Assembly: GCF_965203655.1 (NCBI RefSeq)
Contig: NZ_CBDBDD010000005.1
Coordinates: forward strand, 1 to 64,000
Source of the DNA: Poriferisodalis sp965203655
GTDB lineage: Bacteria > Actinomycetota > Acidimicrobiia > Acidimicrobiales > Poriferisodalaceae
Direction of reading: 5' to 3'
DNA length: 64,000 nucleotides
Shown here: positions 33,661 to 42,308 of the stretch, piece after piece
Position numbering within the stretch: the first letter of the stretch is position 1
Layout: each line of letters starts with the position of its first letter
Translations under genes and position numbers: made by a program
The notes under the pieces: generated by a model
Databases searched by the model: none
Seen by the model: only the letters and a program-made list of their open reading frames with translations
What the model was told of the DNA's origin: nothing

Positions 33661-34044
33661 ATGACCACTGCCACTGCAACAGCACGCGTCAATCCCCCCA
33701 CCGTGGGCCAGAGAACATCGAGCACGGAATCGGTTCGAGTCGTGGCCGCCCACCAGGACAGCCTCGTCGCCGACATGCTCGCGTGGCAACGCCACGCCGC
33801 CTGTCGAGGCTTGGAAGCAGAGATCTTCTACCCCTCCGAGGACGACGAGACTGCGTTCGAAGCGAAAGCAGTCTGCGCAGCGTGCGCGGTATCGGGCGAG
33901 TGCTTGGAATATGCGATCGCGGTTCGGGAGAAGGAGGGCGTCTGGGGCGGGCAAACGGCCGCTGAGCGCGTACGCATCATCCGCCGCCGGCGCCGTGCAG
34001 CCGCTCGCGCTCGCAATGCCCAAGCGGCAGCCGCATCCAACTGA
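33661..34044 (+). CDS. WhiB-family iron-sulfur transcription regulator
   Basis: 127 residues, ATG at 33661. Four cysteines for a [4Fe-4S] cluster are at 48, 72, 75 and 81 (HAACRG, VCAACAVSGEC). Then come EGVWGGQTAAER and an Arg-rich AT-hook-like tail (RIIRRRRRAAARAR). WhiB proteins occur only in Actinomycetota and their phages; they bind sigma factor region 4 and sense redox or nitric oxide. The 160-nt upstream gap to the divergent membrane-protein gene is less GC-rich and probably holds its promoter. Which WhiB class this is cannot be told. Confidence 0.93.
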   Translation: MTTATATARVNPPTVGQRTSSTESVRVVAAHQDSLVADMLAWQRHAACRGLEAEIFYPSEDDETAFEAKAVCAACAVSGECLEYAIAVREKEGVWGGQTAAERVRIIRRRRRAAARARNAQAAAASN

Positions 34045-34179
34045 GCGATCCGAGGGGCACGTCGTGCCTGAATGACGCGCGTCCAGGTGCGTGCCGAGCG
34101 CACTTTGGCACCTCGCTAGTCTCCGGCCCGTACACGCTGGCACGTGCTAGCCGGCATTTCGAGCAGTGGCGGTGCAGAC

Positions 34180-35268
34180 ATGGACGAATCCGACGAGGCC
34201 GAATCACATCCGCTCGAACACTTCGGCGGCTGGAAGGCAGTGCTCACCGACCTGGTTGCAGGCATCGACCTATCTCCAGAGGTCGCGCGTGCCGCGCTCG
34301 GCAGCATTCTGGGTGAACGGGCCACCGACGCCCAGCTAGCCGGATTCATCATCGCTCTGGGGATGAAAGGCGGCTCCGTTCCCGAGCTCACCGGACTCGT
34401 CGACGCCATGCACGACGCGGCGGTGCCGCTGACAGCTCCCGCAGGCGCGATCGACATCGTCGGAAGCGGCGGGGCTCCGGGACGTCAGCAGCACGCCTTG
34501 AGCGTGTCCACCATGGCAGTCTTCGTGGCTTCGGCCGCCGGAGCAGTTGTCTGCAAGCACGGCTCGGTCGCGGCGACATCGTCGTCGGGCTCTTTTGACA
34601 CGCTGGGAGCACTCGGACTCGCGACCGAACTCGACGGACCCGCGGTCGAGCGGTGCATTTCGGAGATCGGGCTCGGCTTTGCGTTCGCCAAGCTGTTCCA
34701 CCCGGCGATGCGATTTGCCGGGCCCGTCCGCACCGAACTCGGCGTTCCGACCACCTTCAATTTTCTCGGACCGCTGGCGAATCCCGCCAAGGTCTCGCGG
34801 CAGGTGCTGGGCGTGAGCGACCCGGTGATGGCGCCGCGCGTCGCCGGGGTGCTTGCCGCCCGAGGAGCCGAGCATTGTCTCGTCGTCCATGGTGCTGACC
34901 GTCTCGACGAAATCACGCTGACCGACGTCACGCGAATCTATGAAGTCCGTGACGGCGAGATCGCCGATGAGTTCTTCTTCGATCCGCCCTCGATCGGGTT
35001 GGAACGAGTCAACCGAGCCGCCCTGTGGGGTGGAAGCCCGCAGCAGAATGCCGACATCCTGCGAGCAATTGTTGCCGGCCACGAGACCGGCCCTCGGGCG
35101 CAGATCGTGCAGCTCAACGCGGGGGCCGGCCTGGTGGTCGCGGGCTTGGCCGGGGACTTCGCCGAGGGATACGAGATGGCCCGGCAGACTGTCGTCGATG
35201 GGCGCGCCGCCGCGAAACTTGAAGCGGCTGTGCAGCTCACGAACGCGTTGGCCGCGAACGCCAGTTGA
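34180..35268 (+). CDS. TrpD-like (anthranilate phosphoribosyltransferase family) protein with altered PRPP motifs
   Basis: 362 residues from the ATG at 34180; a GTG at 34144 is an alternative. The family fold is clear: LTDLVAGIDLSPEVARAALG, FHPAMRFAGPVRTELG, TTFNFLGPLANPA and the magnesium pair in LDEITLTD. The PRPP loop, normally GTGGD, is GSGGAPG (95-101), and KHGNR is KHGSV (126-130). No other trp gene is near. It may be a true TrpD with drifted motifs or a related transferase with another substrate. A small gene begins one base after its stop. Confidence 0.8.
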   Translation: MDESDEAESHPLEHFGGWKAVLTDLVAGIDLSPEVARAALGSILGERATDAQLAGFIIALGMKGGSVPELTGLVDAMHDAAVPLTAPAGAIDIVGSGGAPGRQQHALSVSTMAVFVASAAGAVVCKHGSVAATSSSGSFDTLGALGLATELDGPAVERCISEIGLGFAFAKLFHPAMRFAGPVRTELGVPTTFNFLGPLANPAKVSRQVLGVSDPVMAPRVAGVLAARGAEHCLVVHGADRLDEITLTDVTRIYEVRDGEIADEFFFDPPSIGLERVNRAALWGGSPQQNADILRAIVAGHETGPRAQIVQLNAGAGLVVAGLAGDFAEGYEMARQTVVDGRAAAKLEAAVQLTNALAANAS

Positions 35269-35269
35269 C

Positions 35270-35506
35270 GTGGTCGTCGGGCTCTCCCTGCCGTTTGGAG
35301 TCGGTGACATCGTCCGCTTGGCCAGCACGTCGGACGAGCGCCGTTCCGAATTGGTGGGGCAGACAGGCACCGTCGTCGCGGTTCGCCCCGGCGATCGGCG
35401 GGTCATGGCGATCGTCGCATTCGACGGCGCCGCGCCCGAAACGGTCTTGGTGTACGGCATCGACGAAGCGGAGATCGTCGAGCGCTACCGGCACGGCGTG
35501 AGCTGA
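35270..35506 (+). CDS. Small SH3-like (KOW-type) protein of unknown function
   Basis: 78 residues. The GTG at 35270 is one base after the TrpD-like stop; the codons upstream are out of any real gene. The sequence FGVGDIVRLAST, LVGQTGTVVAVRPG and VMAIVAFDGAAPETVLVYG is a run of beta strands with a GDxV-G-TG pattern, as in small SH3/KOW barrels. Likely a binding module; no family name recognised. Its 3' end abuts the 31-nt repeat array. Confidence 0.6.
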   Translation: MVVGLSLPFGVGDIVRLASTSDERRSELVGQTGTVVAVRPGDRRVMAIVAFDGAAPETVLVYGIDEAEIVERYRHGVS

Positions 35507-35518
35507 AGCTGTTGACAA

Positions 35519-35606
35519 GCCCGGCTTGTCAGCCGGCGCTGTGCCTTATGCCCGGCTTGTCAGCCGGCGCTGTGTGCTATGCCCGGCTTGTCAGCCGGCG
35601 CAGAAG
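35519..35606. repeat. 31-nt tandem hairpin repeat, three units, at convergent gene ends
   Basis: Units at 35519-35549 and 35550-35580, and a shorter third at 35581-35606, all starting GCCCGGCTTGTCAGCCGGCG. Each holds a perfect 6-bp hairpin, CCGGCT-TGTC-AGCCGG. The third unit encodes the last residues of the minus-strand kinase (LTSRA) and its stop; the other two lie downstream of both genes. They may work as a two-way terminator, although no U-run follows. Confidence 0.88.
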
Positions 35607-36467
35607 CCCCCGACGGCGTTCGCTCTCGTGTGCGGGAATCTCGAGGGAGGCCAATGCCGCAGCGAGATCGGCACCGCTCGCGAAGCGGTCGTCGGGAGCC
35701 TTCGCCATGGCAGTCAAGATGACCTCGGACAGCTCTGCCGACACTCCACGTTCAGCGGGATCGGGCGGCGGGATCCGGACGTGTGCGTGCAGCAGGTCGT
35801 TGCGCTCGCCGTAGAACGGGGCTGAGCCCACTGCCAAGACATACAGCGTCGACCCGAGGCCGTAGATGTCGGTACGAGCATCAACAGGATTCGCCAAGGC
35901 CTGCTCGGGGGAGAGGTACATCGGCGAGCCGTACACCCGACCCGGCGGCGAGGGAGGACCGTCGAGGTCATGAGCGAGGCCGAAATCAAACAGAACCGCC
36001 CGATCGCCGCCTTCGGGTTGGGGGTCGAGCATGATGTTCGACGGCTTGACATCACGATGCACGATCCGGTGCGCGTGGACGTGGTCGAGCGCAGCGCAGA
36101 TCTGCTGGATCGCAGCGATGGCTTCAGCCAGTGACGGCGGGTGGCGGCTGGCACACCTGTCTGCCAAGGTCTCGCCCTCGACGATCTCCATCTCGATGTA
36201 GTGCGCCCCGCCGATCACACCAGCCCCGTGCACCGCGAGCACATTGGGATGGTCCAAGCGGGCCATGAGCTCGTATTCCTGCTCGAAGAGCGAGCGCACC
36301 TCCGCCCGGGCCTCGGCGAACGGTGTCAGAACCTTCAGGCCCACCTCGTCGCCCCTCAGCGTGGTCGCCCGGTAACAGTGCGCCACCGTGCCACGCCCCA
36401 GCACACCGGTGATCTTGTACGGGCCGTACTGGCGGCCGACCCAAACGTCAATTTGGTCTTCGAACAT
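35577..36467 (-). CDS. Serine/threonine protein kinase
   Basis: 296 residues, kinase domain only, no membrane segment. Visible motifs are the glycine loop LGRGTVAHCYRA, Lys45 in VGLKVL, the catalytic loop HRDVKPSN (Asp139), DFG at 161-163, SPEQALANPVDARTDIYGLG in place of the usual APE, and a C-terminal helix set. PknB-type kinases phosphorylate many proteins; absence of PASTA domains and anchor makes this a soluble one. The last residues come from the 31-nt repeat. The divergent queG gene starts about 110 nt away. Confidence 0.9.
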   Translation of the reverse strand: MFEDQIDVWVGRQYGPYKITGVLGRGTVAHCYRATTLRGDEVGLKVLTPFAEARAEVRSLFEQEYELMARLDHPNVLAVHGAGVIGGAHYIEMEIVEGETLADRCASRHPPSLAEAIAAIQQICAALDHVHAHRIVHRDVKPSNIMLDPQPEGGDRAVLFDFGLAHDLDGPPSPPGRVYGSPMYLSPEQALANPVDARTDIYGLGSTLYVLAVGSAPFYGERNDLLHAHVRIPPPDPAERGVSAELSEVILTAMAKAPDDRFASGADLAAALASLEIPAHESERRRGLLRRLTSRA

Positions 36468-36575
36468 CGCACCGGCCGCGGCTTGCGGTCACATCCAATA
36501 TAAGAGAGCCCGCCTCGATGGAGCCGCCTCCCCGGTCCGCAGTGCCACCAGGGAGTCCCGCGGCACACTTGAGCC

Positions 36576-37775
36576 ATGTCTGCCGAGCGCGACCGAGCGC
36601 TGCTGGGGAAGATCCGGCAAGCTGCCTCCGACTCCGGGCTCGACGCACTCGGCGTGACAGACGTGGCGCCATTCGGAGACGAGCGCCGAGCCATCGTCGA
36701 GCGCAAGGCCGCTGGACTGCATGCCGGGATGTGGTTCACCTACGGGAGACCCGAGCGCTCGACCACCCCGGCGGCGATCTTGCCGGGGGCACGCAGCATC
36801 GTGACCTGTGCACGCGCCTACTCCCCACCCGCAGAGCACATCGGTGGTGCGGGTCCCGTGCACCGCGCCAACAGCGCCGCCGTGGCTGCGTATGTCGCGA
36901 CTGATGCCTACGGAGAGCTGCGCGCAGGGCTGGAGGCGATCAGCGAGGTGCTTCGCTGCCACGGATTCGAATCGCGTGTCGTCTCTGACGACAATCGCCT
37001 TGTGGATCGAGCGGCAGCGGCGCGCGCGGGGCTCGGCTGGCTGGGCCGCAACACGATGCTGCTGTCGCGTGAGCTCGGCTCATGGACTGTGCTCGGCTCG
37101 GTGGTCACGACTGCGGCACTTCCCGTCGCCACCGAAATCCAACTCGACGGCTGCGGCACATGCCATCTTTGCCAGTCCGCATGTCCTACCGGCGCCCTGG
37201 ACGAATCGGGTGTGCTCGATGCCAACCGGTGCCTGGCATGGCTGGTCCAGGCTCCCGGCGCATTCCCGCCGGAATACCGGGAGGCACTTGGCGACCGGAT
37301 TTACGGTTGCGACGACTGCCAGGTCGTCTGTCCGTACAACGACCCGGTGAGCGTGCCGTCCCGCGTCCGACACCGTGCACAGCCCCAGCCGGTGGAGCTC
37401 AGCAGAGGCCGCGAGATGCGCAGCAACTCAATCGACATCGCTGGTCTGCTGCGCATGACTGACGACGATCTCATGGCTGCTTTCGGGCACTGGTACATCC
37501 CTCGTCGCAGGCCTGAGTACTTGCGTCGCAACGCGCTTGTCGTCCTCGGCAACGTCGGCGACCCTGCGGAACCCGAAATCATCGATGTGCTTCGCCAAGC
37601 GCTCGCGTCGCCCTCAGCCGTGGTTGCCAGCCATGCTGTGTGGGCTGCCCGCCGACTCGGTCGAGTTGACTTGGTCGACGAGGCAGAGGCAGCCGGCATC
37701 GTCGCGGACGACCCTGACGGGTTGATCGCCGCCGAACTTGCCAGGTCAACCGGACCTCGCACCAGCAGCCACTGA
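36576..37775 (+). CDS. queG: Epoxyqueuosine reductase
   Basis: 399 residues, ATG at 36576. A corrinoid-binding nitroreductase-like N-terminus is followed by two [4Fe-4S] motifs, CGTCHLCQSACPTGAL and GCDDCQVVCPYN. A HEAT-like tail follows (RRNALVVLGNVGD, AVVASHAVWAARRLG). QueG reduces epoxyqueuosine to queuosine in the tRNA wobble base, using cobalamin. Other queuosine genes are not in the window. The TGA shares its A with the ATG of the glycosyltransferase (TGATG), so the genes are coupled. Confidence 0.9.
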   Translation: MSAERDRALLGKIRQAASDSGLDALGVTDVAPFGDERRAIVERKAAGLHAGMWFTYGRPERSTTPAAILPGARSIVTCARAYSPPAEHIGGAGPVHRANSAAVAAYVATDAYGELRAGLEAISEVLRCHGFESRVVSDDNRLVDRAAAARAGLGWLGRNTMLLSRELGSWTVLGSVVTTAALPVATEIQLDGCGTCHLCQSACPTGALDESGVLDANRCLAWLVQAPGAFPPEYREALGDRIYGCDDCQVVCPYNDPVSVPSRVRHRAQPQPVELSRGREMRSNSIDIAGLLRMTDDDLMAAFGHWYIPRRRPEYLRRNALVVLGNVGDPAEPEIIDVLRQALASPSAVVASHAVWAARRLGRVDLVDEAEAAGIVADDPDGLIAAELARSTGPRTSSH

Positions 37776-38887
37776 TGCGACCCCACCTGCTTGTCACGAA
37801 CGACTTTCCGCCCAAGATCGGCGGGATCCAGAACTACCTGTGGGAGTTGTGGCGACGGCTGCCGCCTGATGGCGTCACGGTGCTGACCACGCCCTACCGA
37901 GGTGCAGCAACGTTCGATGCGGCTGCGCCGATGCGCATCGTGCGGACCCGCGAACCGGTTCTGTTGCCGCATAGCGGCCTCATCCGGAGGATCAGATCGC
38001 TGGCGAGCGAGGTTGGCGCCGAGATGGTCCTGCTCGACCCCGCATTGCCGCTCGGGGCGCTGGGGCCGCGGTTAGGCCTCAGCTATGGCGTTGTCTTGCA
38101 CGGTGCCGAGGTGGCGATCCCCGCGCGGCTGGCGGGGCTCACCACGCTGATGGCTCGCGTGCTGCGGTCGGCGTCGCTGATCATCTCCGCAGGCGGGTAT
38201 GCAGCCGCAGAAGCCGAGCGCTGTGCGGGCACGGCGTTGCCGATCGTGGAGGTGCCGCCCGGCGTCGACACCGAGCGTTTCGTCCCACGGGACGACGGCG
38301 AACGTCAATCGACCCGGACGAGCTACGGATTCGATGACGGACCGCTCGTAGTGAGCCTGAGCAGGCTGGTGCCGCGCAAGGGCTTCGACACGGTGATCTC
38401 CGCGGTCTCGGACCTCGCCCGGTGCCATCCCGGGCTGGCCCTGGCCATTGGAGGGGCCGGCCGGGATCGAGCCCGATTGGAGCGATTGGCGCGCGACAGC
38501 GCAGCAACGGTTCGCTTCGTGGGTCGAGTCGACGCCGAAGAGCTGCCGCAGTTCATGGCCATGGGTGATGTCTTTGCAGCACCGTGCCGCAGCCGCTGGG
38601 CGGGGCTGGAGCAGGAGGGTTTCGGCATCGTGTTCGCCGAGGCGGCCGCCTGCGGTGTCGCTGCGGTGGCGGGACGTTCCGGGGGGAGTCACGAGGCCGT
38701 CTGGCATGGCCAGACGGGACTGGTCGTCGACCGACCGGACAAGGCGACCGAGGTTGCGGGTGCGATCTCACAACTGCTGTCAGACCGAGCTCGGCGATTC
38801 GAGATGGGCACCGCCGCACGTGCCGCAGCGACCGAGCATTTCGCCTACGACACCCTCGCGCAGGGTTTGGCCGCAGCATTGGCCTGA
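37775..38887 (+). CDS. GT4 glycosyltransferase, PimB-like
   Basis: 370 residues. GT-B fold, family GT4: N-terminal LLVTNDFPPKIGGIQNYLWEL, nucleotide-binding SLSRLVPRKGFDTVISA and the EX7E motif in EQEGFGIVFAEAAACG. The start and the APCRSRWAGLEQEGFGIVF segment resemble phosphatidylinositol mannosyltransferases (PimB/PimC type) of actinobacteria, which add mannose to the inner-membrane lipid. Donor and acceptor are inferred, not shown. It overlaps queG by one base. Confidence 0.82.
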   Translation: MRPHLLVTNDFPPKIGGIQNYLWELWRRLPPDGVTVLTTPYRGAATFDAAAPMRIVRTREPVLLPHSGLIRRIRSLASEVGAEMVLLDPALPLGALGPRLGLSYGVVLHGAEVAIPARLAGLTTLMARVLRSASLIISAGGYAAAEAERCAGTALPIVEVPPGVDTERFVPRDDGERQSTRTSYGFDDGPLVVSLSRLVPRKGFDTVISAVSDLARCHPGLALAIGGAGRDRARLERLARDSAATVRFVGRVDAEELPQFMAMGDVFAAPCRSRWAGLEQEGFGIVFAEAAACGVAAVAGRSGGSHEAVWHGQTGLVVDRPDKATEVAGAISQLLSDRARRFEMGTAARAAATEHFAYDTLAQGLAAALA

Positions 38888-39028
38888 CCCGAGCAGCGGC
38901 GGGATCGTTGGCGACCCAAATTGCGACGCGTTGGGTGACTGTCAACAAATCGCCGCACAAAAGCAGCCCGTCGAGCGCCTCATCCTGAGACAATGGAGTG
39001 AACACGGTGCCGAAGGGGGGATCTGTCC

Positions 39029-39481
39029 ATGATCGACGAGATGACAATGACCACGGTTGTGGCCGCGTCACCCCAAGAGTGCTATGCGCTGATCGCAGAT
39101 ATCGAGCGCTACCCCGAATGGGCTACCGACATCTCGTCCGCTTCGGTCATCGAGCGCGATCTCGACGGCCGCGTCGAACAGGCGGCGTTCCGCGTCGAGG
39201 CCCTCGGGCGCACGGCCAGGTACACGCTCGCGTATGACCACGGCGGAGCACCGCACCGGCTGGCGTGGAAGCTCGTCGACGGCGATGTCGTCAAGCAGCT
39301 CGACGGTCGGTACGAATTCAATCCGACGACCGAGCCTGGGCGTACCGAGGTGCTCTACCAGCTCGCCTTGGAGCTTGCCGTGCCGCTGCCGGGCTTTGTC
39401 AAGCGCCGAGCCGAACGCAGGATCGCCCACACCGCGCTGGCCGATTTCGCTGCTCGCCTCGAAGCCGGCCCAGAGAGCTAG
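39029..39481 (+). CDS. SRPBCC (START-like) polyketide cyclase/lipid-binding family protein
   Basis: 150 residues, ATG at 39029. The pattern TTVVAASPQECYALIADIERYPEW starts the Coq10/polyketide cyclase fold; PHRLAWKLVDGDVVKQLDGRYEF and LELAVPLPGFVKRRAERRI complete it. These helix-grip barrels hold hydrophobic ligands; actinobacterial members are mostly unassigned. It follows the glycosyltransferase after 141 nt of non-coding sequence where I see nothing particular. Confidence 0.85.
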   Translation: MIDEMTMTTVVAASPQECYALIADIERYPEWATDISSASVIERDLDGRVEQAAFRVEALGRTARYTLAYDHGGAPHRLAWKLVDGDVVKQLDGRYEFNPTTEPGRTEVLYQLALELAVPLPGFVKRRAERRIAHTALADFAARLEAGPES

Positions 39482-39505
39482 GACAACCGGGAGTCCGCCT
39501 GGGCC

Positions 39506-40690
39506 ATGGAATTCCGCCGTATCGAGGGCTTGCCGCCCTACGTCTTCACGATCATCGACACGCTGAAGATCGAACGTCGACGCGCCGGTGCCGATGTCAT
39601 CGATCTGGGTTTCGGCAATCCCGATCTGGCATCGCCCGAACGCGCTGTCAAGAAGCTGGCAGAAGCCGCACTCAATGCGCGAAACCATCGTTATTCGGCC
39701 AGCCGCGGCATTCCCAAGCTGCGCGAAGCCGCCGCGGACCTGTACCGACGCCAGTGGGGGGTCGAGCTCGACCCCGACAGCGAGATCATCAACACGATCG
39801 GCGCCAAGGAGGGTTTCTCCCACCTCATGTGGACCCTGCTCGCGCCGGGAGACGCCTGCCTCGTGCCAGCACCCTCGTACCCGATTCACATCTTCGGGCC
39901 CCTGTTCACCGGTGCCAGTGTGCGAGAGGTGCCGCTCGATGTCGGTGAGACGTTCTTCGAGCGACTCGTGGAGCGATTCGAGTACTCGTGGCCCAGGCCT
40001 CGGGTGATCGTGCTGTCGTTCCCCCACAACCCCACCACGGCCTGTGTTGATCTCGAGTTCATGCAACGAATCGTGGATTTCGCGCGTGAGCGCGAGGTGC
40101 TGCTCGTGCACGATTTTGCATATGCAGATCTGGGGTTCGACGGCTACGAGCCGCCTTCGATCCTGCAGGCCGAGGGCGCCAAGGAGGTCGCGGTCGAGTT
40201 CTACAGCCTCACCAAGTCCTATTCGATGGCAGGGTGGCGGGTGGCCTTCTGCGCAGGCAACGCCGAGGTGATCGCGGCGCTGGCCAAGCTCAAGAGCTAC
40301 CTCGATTACGGCACCTTCCAGCCGATCCAGATAGCGGCCACCGTCGTCATGAACGAGGACAGCGACTTTCCCTCCGAAGTGCGCGAGACCTACCGCAACC
40401 GCCGGGATGTCCTGGTGCGCGGTCTCGGACGCATCGGCTGGGATCTGCCCCCGCCGAAAGGGACGATGTTCGCCTGGGCCAAGATCCCCGAGCCGTACCG
40501 GCACATGGGGTCAGTCGAGTTCTGCAAGCTGCTTGTGAACGAGGCCAATGTGGCCCTGTCGCCTGGAGTGGGGTTCGGACCAGGGGGTGAGGGCCACGTG
40601 AGGTTCGCGCTCGTCGAGAACGAGCACCGCATCCGTCAAGCAGTGGCCCAATTGCGCACAGTTCTCGACGCGCTGCCGCCGCCGACCTGA
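39506..40690 (+). CDS. Class I aminotransferase, AlaC-like
   Basis: 394 residues, ATG at 39506. PLP fold type I: DLGFGNPDLASPERAV, YSASRGIPKLREAAADLY, PSYPIHIF, SFPHNPTTACVDLEF, FAYADLGFDGY and the PLP Lys237 in SLTKSYSMAGWR. The C-terminus has VALSPGVGFGPGGEGHVRFAL. The best fit is the glutamate-pyruvate aminotransferase AlaC branch, exchanging amino groups between alanine and glutamate. It may share a transcript with the SRPBCC gene, 24 nt upstream. Confidence 0.9.
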   Translation: MEFRRIEGLPPYVFTIIDTLKIERRRAGADVIDLGFGNPDLASPERAVKKLAEAALNARNHRYSASRGIPKLREAAADLYRRQWGVELDPDSEIINTIGAKEGFSHLMWTLLAPGDACLVPAPSYPIHIFGPLFTGASVREVPLDVGETFFERLVERFEYSWPRPRVIVLSFPHNPTTACVDLEFMQRIVDFAREREVLLVHDFAYADLGFDGYEPPSILQAEGAKEVAVEFYSLTKSYSMAGWRVAFCAGNAEVIAALAKLKSYLDYGTFQPIQIAATVVMNEDSDFPSEVRETYRNRRDVLVRGLGRIGWDLPPPKGTMFAWAKIPEPYRHMGSVEFCKLLVNEANVALSPGVGFGPGGEGHVRFALVENEHRIRQAVAQLRTVLDALPPPT

Positions 40691-40726
40691 CAGCGGCCGG
40701 CGGCAGGCTCCGAGGCTGACGGGATC

Positions 40727-42220
40727 TCAGCCCCCCGGCCACTGCAGAGAGCGCCGTAGCGCTTCGCGCCATCTCCCGTGCAGCTCGTCAGCGTCCGCGC
40801 GCTGCGGCTCGGGTTCGAAGCGTCGCTCAAGCTGCCACAGCGACGCCGCTTCGGCGGGGGAGGACCACACCCCTTCGGCCAGACCTGCCAGCATCGCCGC
40901 GCCGAGGGCGGTGGTCTCGGTCACCACAGGTCGGCTGACTGCGACACCGAGTTGGTCGGCTTGGATGGCGCACAGCAGGTCGTTCGTCGCCGCGCCGCCG
41001 TCGATGCGCAGCTCCGCGATGTCACGGCCGGCGCCGTCGATCATGGCCTCGATGACGTCACGGGTCTGCAAAGCCATCGATTCGATCGTCGCGCGCGCGA
41101 TGTGCGCCGGCTGCGTCGCGAAGGTGAGGCCCATGATGGCGCCGCGTGCGGTCGGATCCCACCAGGGACTGCCCAGCCCGGCGAGCGCCGGCACCACGAT
41201 CACCCCGCCGCTGTCATCCACGCTGCGGGCGAGCGTCTCGACTGCTGCGGGATCTGCTGCGCCATCGAGAATGCCAGTCAGCCATCCCACGGCGGCTCCC
41301 GTCGCGAAGATCGAGCCCTCGAGGGCGTAGACGGGCCCGCGGCCGAGATCCCAAGCCACCGTTGTGAGCAGCCCCTTGACCGGGGAGGGGCAGGAGTCGC
41401 CGACATTCATCAGCACGAACGAGCCTGTCCCGTAGGTGTTCTTGGCCATCCCGACCTGATGGCAGCCCTGGCCGAACAATGCTGCTTGCTGGTCGCCGGC
41501 GACACCGCTCACGGCGATTCCCGGCCCCAGTGCAGTCGTGTCGGCAGTCAGGCAGAACCGGCCCGATGACGGGCGCACCTCGGCCAGCGCGGCCATCGGC
41601 ACCGACAGCAGATCGCATATCGGCTCAGACCACTCGCCCGCGTTGAGGTCGTACAGGAGCGTGCGCGAAGCATTCGTCGGATCGGTGACGAAAGCGGCGC
41701 CGTCGCTGAGCTTCCACATCAGCCAGCTGTCAACGGTGCCCAAAGCCAAATCTGCAGTTCGAGGCACGCCCCCGTCGCGCAGCAGCCACTCAGCCTTGGT
41801 GCCGCTGAAGTAGGGGCTGAGCACGAGTCCCGTCAACCGGCGCACCTCCTCGAGGTGTCCCGCGGCTTCCAGCTCGGCACAGCGGGTTGCCGTGCGCACG
41901 TCCTGCCAGACCAGGGCTCTCGCAAGGGGCTCGGAGGATCGGCGATCCCAAGCGACGAGGGTCTCGCGCTGGTTGGTGATGCCGATCGCTGCGATCACCG
42001 GCGCCTGGGGGCCAGTGCAATCCTGCAGGCTGCCGCAGAGTTCGGCCAGCGTGGCAGCCGTGGCCTCCCAGATCTCGTCCGCATCGTGCTCGACGAGGCC
42101 AGGTCCGGGGTAGTGCTGGGGGAAGGGGCGGTAGGCGTACGCCACCTCCGCGCCGGTCTCGTCCACTGCCATGGAGCGAACGCCGGTCGTGCCGGCGTCG
42201 ATTGCCACCACGAGTGCCAT
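40727..42220 (-). CDS. glpK: Glycerol kinase
   Basis: 497 residues, ATG at 42220. FGGY kinase: phosphate-binding AIDAGTTGVRSMAVDE, the glycerol site ITNQRETLVAWDRRS, SGTKAEWLL, VAGDQQAALFGQGC, NTYGTGSFVLMN and RIDGGAATNDLL. The length is usual. It makes glycerol 3-phosphate from glycerol and ATP. No glpF or glpD is nearby, so it stands alone, divergent from trkA with an 88-nt gap. Confidence 0.94.
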   Translation of the reverse strand: MALVVAIDAGTTGVRSMAVDETGAEVAYAYRPFPQHYPGPGLVEHDADEIWEATAATLAELCGSLQDCTGPQAPVIAAIGITNQRETLVAWDRRSSEPLARALVWQDVRTATRCAELEAAGHLEEVRRLTGLVLSPYFSGTKAEWLLRDGGVPRTADLALGTVDSWLMWKLSDGAAFVTDPTNASRTLLYDLNAGEWSEPICDLLSVPMAALAEVRPSSGRFCLTADTTALGPGIAVSGVAGDQQAALFGQGCHQVGMAKNTYGTGSFVLMNVGDSCPSPVKGLLTTVAWDLGRGPVYALEGSIFATGAAVGWLTGILDGAADPAAVETLARSVDDSGGVIVVPALAGLGSPWWDPTARGAIMGLTFATQPAHIARATIESMALQTRDVIEAMIDGAGRDIAELRIDGGAATNDLLCAIQADQLGVAVSRPVVTETTALGAAMLAGLAEGVWSSPAEAASLWQLERRFEPEPQRADADELHGRWREALRRSLQWPGG

Positions 42221-42308
42221 GCCGACCTCCTGTGGTGTGATGGGCTAGCAGGTTGCAACCACGCAGGATGACAGGCCGCGAGGATGCCTCGCAGTAGGGT
42301 CGCAAACT

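Noticed and set aside
35519..35606. CRISPR array
   Set aside because: The units are directly joined, with no unique spacers, and no cas genes are present.
40711..40735. Terminator hairpin between the aminotransferase and glpK genes (GGCTGA ... TCAGCC)
   Set aside because: Only a 6-bp stem, no U-run, and one arm includes the glpK stop codon; too weak to list.
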